Origin: Phlegmacium glaucopus
Taxonomy: Eukaryota; Basidiomycota; Agaricomycetes; Agaricales; Cortinariaceae
Direction of reading: 5' to 3'
Assembly: GCA_015039465.1 (NCBI GenBank)
Contig: MU130319.1
Span: forward strand, 24,767 to 88,766
DNA: 64,000 nucleotides
Under the pieces are notes generated by a model. The model was not told the DNA's origin, did not search any database, and saw only the letters and a list, made by a program, of their open reading frames with translations. Both the position numbers and the translations under genes were made by a program. Shown here one piece after another: positions 59,344 through 64,000 of the stretch; the first letter of the stretch is position 1; each line of letters opens with the position of its first letter.

Positions 59344-59732
59344 AGTTTTTGAGGGAGCTGGAAATTTCACGGGTGTGGACGAGATTGAAACGAAGTGGCA
59401 GGAATTTTTTACTAAAGTTTGGGCTCGTTACTACTGATATTGGGCGCAAGTGATGTAACATTACATAAGAAAAGCAATATCGTTCACTGTCAAACCAAAT
59501 GAATGCAGCGAATGGACTTCAACTCGTCTGAGGATGAATATCAACATCTCTTTAACAGCTTCACCACCAACCATTGTTGTATTTATGCGAAAAACGAGGC
59601 GTCGTGGTGGAGAGCCACGAAGGTGTTCAGGCAATGCAAGTGGTGTACTGTGGAGAGGACGCGTGAACTTGTTACTTACAATAAGCGATCACAACTAAGT
59701 ACAGGAATGAGGAGTCCTACAACGTATTACAT
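59344..59732. other. Intergenic spacer between convergent genes
   Basis: 389 bp separate the stop codons of the FAD monooxygenase and the ferritin-like gene. The plus-strand open frame 59503-59763 has no recognisable features. No poly(A) signal stands out beyond A-rich words near 59470. Confidence 0.5.
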
Positions 59733-61319
59733 TCAGCTTAGTGCCGTTGGCCAACCCCGATAATCAACTGCGACAAGCTTAGCTACCACATCCTTTACTC
59801 CGACCAACTCTGGAAACTTCACGGCCACCATCTTCATTTGGTCCAGAAGCTGCTTGTGACAACTTTCACTGTTTCCAAACTCGTATAAATTGAAGAACGG
59901 TGCGAGCTGGTAAGTGATTTCTCCCTTTTTATATTGCTGTTTGGTGAGGAATGTAGCAAGCGGGCGTAAAACGTTCAACATGATATTTCGCATGTTGATA
60001 GTAACAAGCTCAGAGCGCTTGGTAGCACCGATACTTGGGTCCCACACCTTCTCAATCGATATAAGCAAGTAGCAGTACACAGCGTCGCACGCGACAAGAA
60101 CCTATGGATGAAACCTTAGTATTTAAACTGTTAGCAATGTGTTAACTAGATTTCACTGGATGAGCCTCGTGGGCCGGTGTTCCGTCCTGCTTTTCGGCCA
60201 GATCGCTTGTTTTCGGGTTTTCGATGAAGTTATGGTGATCCAGTTTTGGACCATTATAAAGGTCTTCGAAAACCTCGAAATGGGATTTGATTGCCACGGG
60301 GGGTGCCGGCTCCAATACTCGTCCAGAGTTGGGCAACTTGGGATGCGGGGACATTGTGCTTCCTTCACCCTGGTCAACAATCGTCCTAATGGCCGCTTGA
60401 GCAGAATCGATGTCCTTGATGATGATCATGCTCTTGTCATACCAAGAACTATCCTCGTAGCTAAACTGCCTGTTTGTTGTTTCAGGAAGGAAGAGGCCGT
60501 TATCGTAAACAGTGTCCCAACGCTTGAGCTCTGCACCAAAATAAGCTCTCAAAGACACTGAACAAGTTTAGGGAATTGAATACCTAGGGAAATCGCCTGG
60601 TAGAAGGCGCCTATACTCGGATATAGTTCGAATTCTTTAATAGTGCCTTCATCCAATCCGAGATCTGGTCTCTCAAGCTAACGCGTTCAGAATTAATATT
60701 CTGGACAAGACGTTTAAAATTGGATACATGCCTCCATGAACGCCCTGAGGGTGCGTTTATTCGCACTGTCCAAATTTAAGGTAAAGTCCCGGTAAAGCAT
60801 CTCGTCTGGGTATTCCGGGACAAAGAAGTGTTTCTCAGTCTTCTTTTTATAAAGTATTGCGTCGCCGCCAATGGAGCAAAGAATATTTCCTGCAATATCA
60901 ACGGGCGGTTAGCCGTGCGTTCTTCCTAATACGTGGTGACAATATAATTAATGGCAGTGCACGTACCAGCCAGGGCGAGGTGAAGCATCTCTTGTTTGAC
61001 AACGCCTGAATGTCGAAAAGGATCACGATGAGCTCACCACCGTCTGAGGGCAATTGTGGTACAAACTCATGATGCTCCAACTAGCTGGTCCGGGCTTCTT
61101 GATGCTGTAGACAGCGTAGAGATAGAGGGGTATTGTCTTGAGTTCCAAAGAGACGGCAGCCTGGAGGTGCTGTTCCAGCTCTACTAGGACTGTGGCGTCA
61201 ACGGCGCGTTTTGCTGAGATATCGCCAGTATCGCGAATACCAGTGTCCAAGTGGACCGCGAAAAAATTCAGAGTCCTGGGCGAGAAATTGCCCCAATCGA
61301 AGCCGATTCTGTTTGCCAT
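59733..61319 (-). CDS. Ferritin-like / iminophenyl-pyruvate dimer synthase-type protein
   Basis: It starts at 61319 (MANRIGFDWGNFSP). Helix 1 is LVELEQHLQAAVSLELKTIP, then LYLYAVYSIK. After an intron (61006-61066), VVKQEMLHLALAGN supplies the E-x-x-H pair, and NILCSIGG and FVPEYPDEM follow. This is the order seen in the ferritin-like domain of VioB/RebD-type iminophenyl-pyruvate dimer synthases, which use Glu/His residues for a metal site. Further exons run to 60142 and, after an intron with donor GTGAAA, from about 60101 to the stop at 59733 (VDYRGWPTALS). One junction (60678-60731) uses a GC donor. Around 60555-60590 the frame changes across only about 26 nt, too short for a normal intron, so a frameshift is possible. 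The activity is unproven; in fungi the domain occurs in many uncharacterised proteins. Confidence 0.72.
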
Positions 61320-62120
61320 AATAACTAGTTAGGAGCGTGTATAGTTTCCTTGCGGCGGGGGTTTCGACGGGTTGGGAGGCATGGCGGGTGTACTTTCATG
61401 TTTTTATACTGTGTCACTGGAACCACAAACAGACGGATGATGTGCCAGCGGGAGCCAGAAGGGTTACTTTGCTTGCTCCAGTTTAGCTTTCGTCTGAGTC
61501 GCATGATCTACAAGAGCTTCCAGCAAATTTAAGGAAGTCTCCGGACAGGACTCAGCTACCGACAGACTGGCTGTTGGCTGGTAATATCCAGAATGGACTG
61601 TGATTCGTCGATAAGAGACCGACCATCTAAGCATTCTCCCTCTCCCTGATGTCATGGGGTGGATAAACGATCTCTCGAATCCAAGCCGTTCGTATCCAAG
61701 CCTTTCCCTTTCGTATTCAAGCCTTTTCCTTTTCCGTTACTCAATGCCCCAAGATCCATTAAATTTATGTGATCTGGACCTTTCCTTTTATCAGTTGAAG
61801 TGTTGTCAGATCAAAATGAACGATTCACTTGCCTGCAGGTTTTCGGAGAACTTCCCCAGGTAAACCGCTTCAATCATGAATCGCTCCCGGAGACTGTCTA
61901 AATATAAAACGGGGGAGTAAACCTTATAGTCGACAGAGATGTTCAAACAGAAGTGTTTCTTTCGTGGTCCAAGCAAAGAATCCCCTCCATAAAACCTCAA
62001 ACGGAACGAAGCCGCAGGAAATTCACATCAAATCCTTTGTGAAAGTGTGGCTCCGCTGGACCTAAATATAGCTTTCGTCTTAGCCCCGTGATCAGCAAGA
62101 GCTTCCAGTAAAATGAACGT
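61320..62120 (-). pseudogene. Duplicated gene fragment, unrecognised family
   Basis: Two minus-strand pieces share a motif: LLEALVDHATQTKAKLEQAK (about 61540-61464) and ILLEALADHGAKTKAIF (about 62108-62058). The second is followed by RFYGGDSLLGPRKKH and YLDSLRERFMIEAVYLGK (62000-61820). Corresponding DNA (AGAGCTTCCAG, AGCTTTCGTCT) is repeated about 570 bp apart. I do not recognise the family. It looks like a tandem partial duplication of a decayed gene. Confidence 0.45.
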
Positions 62121-62512
62121 TTTGAAGATTATGTTGGCCAGAAGGCATTAGAAATACACGTAACGCTCTGAAATTGGCCATTTCTCCGCTCCGTTGCATA
62201 TAATGTCATACAAGAAAAGATCACGACAGCTCCAAGCCATGAAAATACGAGAAGGCAGGGCTCGCAAGCGACTGGGATTTGATTCCAACTTGAATATAAC
62301 CACCGAGGAACCAAGATGTCGAGGTGACATCTTGGACAGGTGGAATAATCACCTCATTGGCCAGGTGACAATGACTCCGACTTCGAGGGCAGAGAGCGGG
62401 GGAGTGAATCAAGCAATGATGATCTTGATGAGTTGTTCAAGGTCAAGGAATTCAGCTCGGCTCTGGAGTGGCATTGATTTGATTATAAACGCCTGTATGC
62501 TTATTCCTTATA

Positions 62513-62870
62513 CAAGCCATGAACCCGTGCCTTCGGCACGGCGCCGCTCCGCTTTGCCGACCTCCAGCACGGATTCAGGGCTTGCCGGGGGCTCCGCCCC
62601 CTGGACCCCTGGCTGCATCACAACAGTGCACTCAGTGAAAAATCCTAATGGTAGACCCAGTTTCAAGTCCTAATAGTAACTCAGTGAAAAATCCTAATGG
62701 TAGACTCAATTTCATATCCCAATGGTAGACCCAGCTTCAAATCCTAATGGTAGACTCAGTCTGATATCCCAATAGTAGACTCCACCTGATATCCCAAGAG
62801 TCAATGAATCTGAGCAGAGGAGAGTATATATATATCTGCCCATCCACCTAACACTCAGTCAACAAATCAC
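62513..62870 (+). repeat. Repeat family F, copy 2
   Basis: ACAAGCCATGAACCCGTGCC, GCTTGCCGGGGGCTCCGCCC and then about six units of AATCCTAATGGTAGACCCAG and variants appear in the same order as at 46869-47330. This copy keeps GC-rich bases where copy 1 has A/T substitutions (for example CCGCTCCGC versus CTCTGCTTT), so it looks younger. Confidence 0.78.
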
Positions 62871-64000
62871 AGCCTGAGGACAACACAAAATTGTCCATTT
62901 CACAACAAACACATTCTCTTTTATTTTCTACTCTCTCATAAATTCTACCCTATCATTGTAATATTAAAACATCTAAATAACTCAAATCAATTTATTTATC
63001 TCTCTTATTTTTTGTTCTAACCTTCTACTTATCTCAATAAACAAAATTAACCTCACTAACCCTTCCTACCAATGTTATTGTTACACTCACCCTTCTATTT
63101 AGTTCTGTCTCTCTACCTACCTCTACCCTTATACCAATCACCCATATTTACTCACCCCGTCCATCTACCATTCTACTCCCAAGACACAAAACACAACCTT
63201 ATGACATGGTACTCTTAAAACTTTTACTTTTTAACTTAATTTAATTTAATTTAACCTACACTACCTAATAATTTCTAAACTACCAAACCCTACACACCTT
63301 GATATAATTAGGTCGATGTTAAAACTTCAACTCTTTATATTTACTCCAAGTTCAAGTTACATATTATCTATGTAAGTTATACGTATGTCCCATACTGTTC
63401 TCACATAAACTCATTTTTCATTCTTCATTAATAAAGACTTTCCCATCCCACCTTCATCTTTATTTTATCCTTCTCTTTTGTTTCGACTTCCCTAGAATAC
63501 CTTCTACAAGACACACACAAGTACTAAACCTATATCTGGTAAGTCTACTCCCCTTAAACATCTTTTATTTTTTATAGTCAATGTACTAATTATAAATACA
63601 CCACTCACATCCTACAATTAATTAACTCACTGTCCTACAAGTTCCCATCTCTTCTTAAATACTAACCATTGACTCCTACATGTGTTGTTGTCGTTAGGGA
63701 AACAGATATACCGCTACATACTATCCCCAACACAGTCCTATAGAGTGTTAACAAGTGTTATATTATACTGTTGTAACTATTCTTATTTAAATACTACCAT
63801 CTACTCACCTACAAGTATCAGAGTCTACGAGTATACCCAGATGATAATAACCCCACATAAACTCATTTTCAAACTTGATTAATAATAAGTTCGTCTTTAT
63901 TTAACCCTTCTCTTTTCTCTTTCAAGAATATTAAATACTACCAAGACCTACACAAATTCAAGTCTTTTAACTTCATAAAATTCACATTTAATTCACTTTT
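62871..64000. other. AT-rich, pyrimidine-biased tail of the window
   Basis: No gene is supportable. A roughly 450-bp unit appears twice in diverged form (about 63403-63545 and 63853-63990, sharing CACATAAACTCATTTT and CCTTCTCTTTT), suggesting tandem subrepeats of a larger element running off the edge. Confidence 0.5.

Overview
This window looks like nuclear DNA of a filamentous basidiomycete, probably an Agaricomycete. It has compact genes with 50-65 nt introns (GT-AG, a few GC-AG), NRPS-like adenylation/thiolation/reductase genes, JmjC-like relics, and a dense load of LTR retrotransposons and hAT-type MITEs. No tRNA, rRNA, CRISPR array or prokaryotic feature was seen.

Layout. 0-10 kb is a gene-bearing flank: an intact NAD(P)-dependent epimerase-like SDR gene (2718-3788, +), a multi-exon aldehyde-dehydrogenase-like gene that lacks the catalytic cysteine and carries a C-terminal membrane tail (5284-7267, -), and the start of a decayed NRPS-like adenylate-forming reductase gene (from 7627, +). 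From 10.1 to 53.4 kb lies a block of transposons inside transposons. It holds a full-length Copia element (10844-25837), a large uncharacterised TE-type multi-exon gene nested inside it, several solo LTRs, hAT-like MITEs, two JmjC-like pseudogenes (32.4-34.8 and 38.1-39.7 kb, -) and an unknown ORF (40.25-42.1 kb). From 53.4 to 61.3 kb is a second gene-bearing flank: another broken NRPS-like gene (-), an FAD-dependent phenol-hydroxylase-type monooxygenase (56919-59343, +) and a ferritin-like/iminophenyl-pyruvate-dimer-synthase-type gene (59733-61319, -). The last 2.5 kb is a gene fragment, repeat sequence and AT-rich DNA.

Main result. The first NRPS-like gene is not simply truncated at 10.1 kb. 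Its reductase domain continues about 15.7 kb downstream at 25838-26099. Removing one MITE (TA duplication) and one Copia element (GAATA duplication at both outer ends) brings the pieces together in the same reading frame. The Copia element was itself entered by another TE gene, which was then hit by a solo LTR (ACACA), two hAT MITEs (CCATGCAA, ATTGAATA) and another LTR (AGCGA/G). Copia pol was separately hit by a solo LTR (ATACC). A similar stack sits at 49.8-53.4 kb. The second NRPS-like gene carries a 615-bp hAT MITE with a perfect GAAGTCAA duplication.

Biology. The two NRPS-like genes point at each other across the TE block, with an FAD monooxygenase, an SDR, an ALDH-like gene and a ferritin-like gene around them. 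This resembles the remains of a secondary-metabolite locus invaded by transposons. That reading is inference; the disruptions themselves are read directly from duplicated target sites and reading frames.
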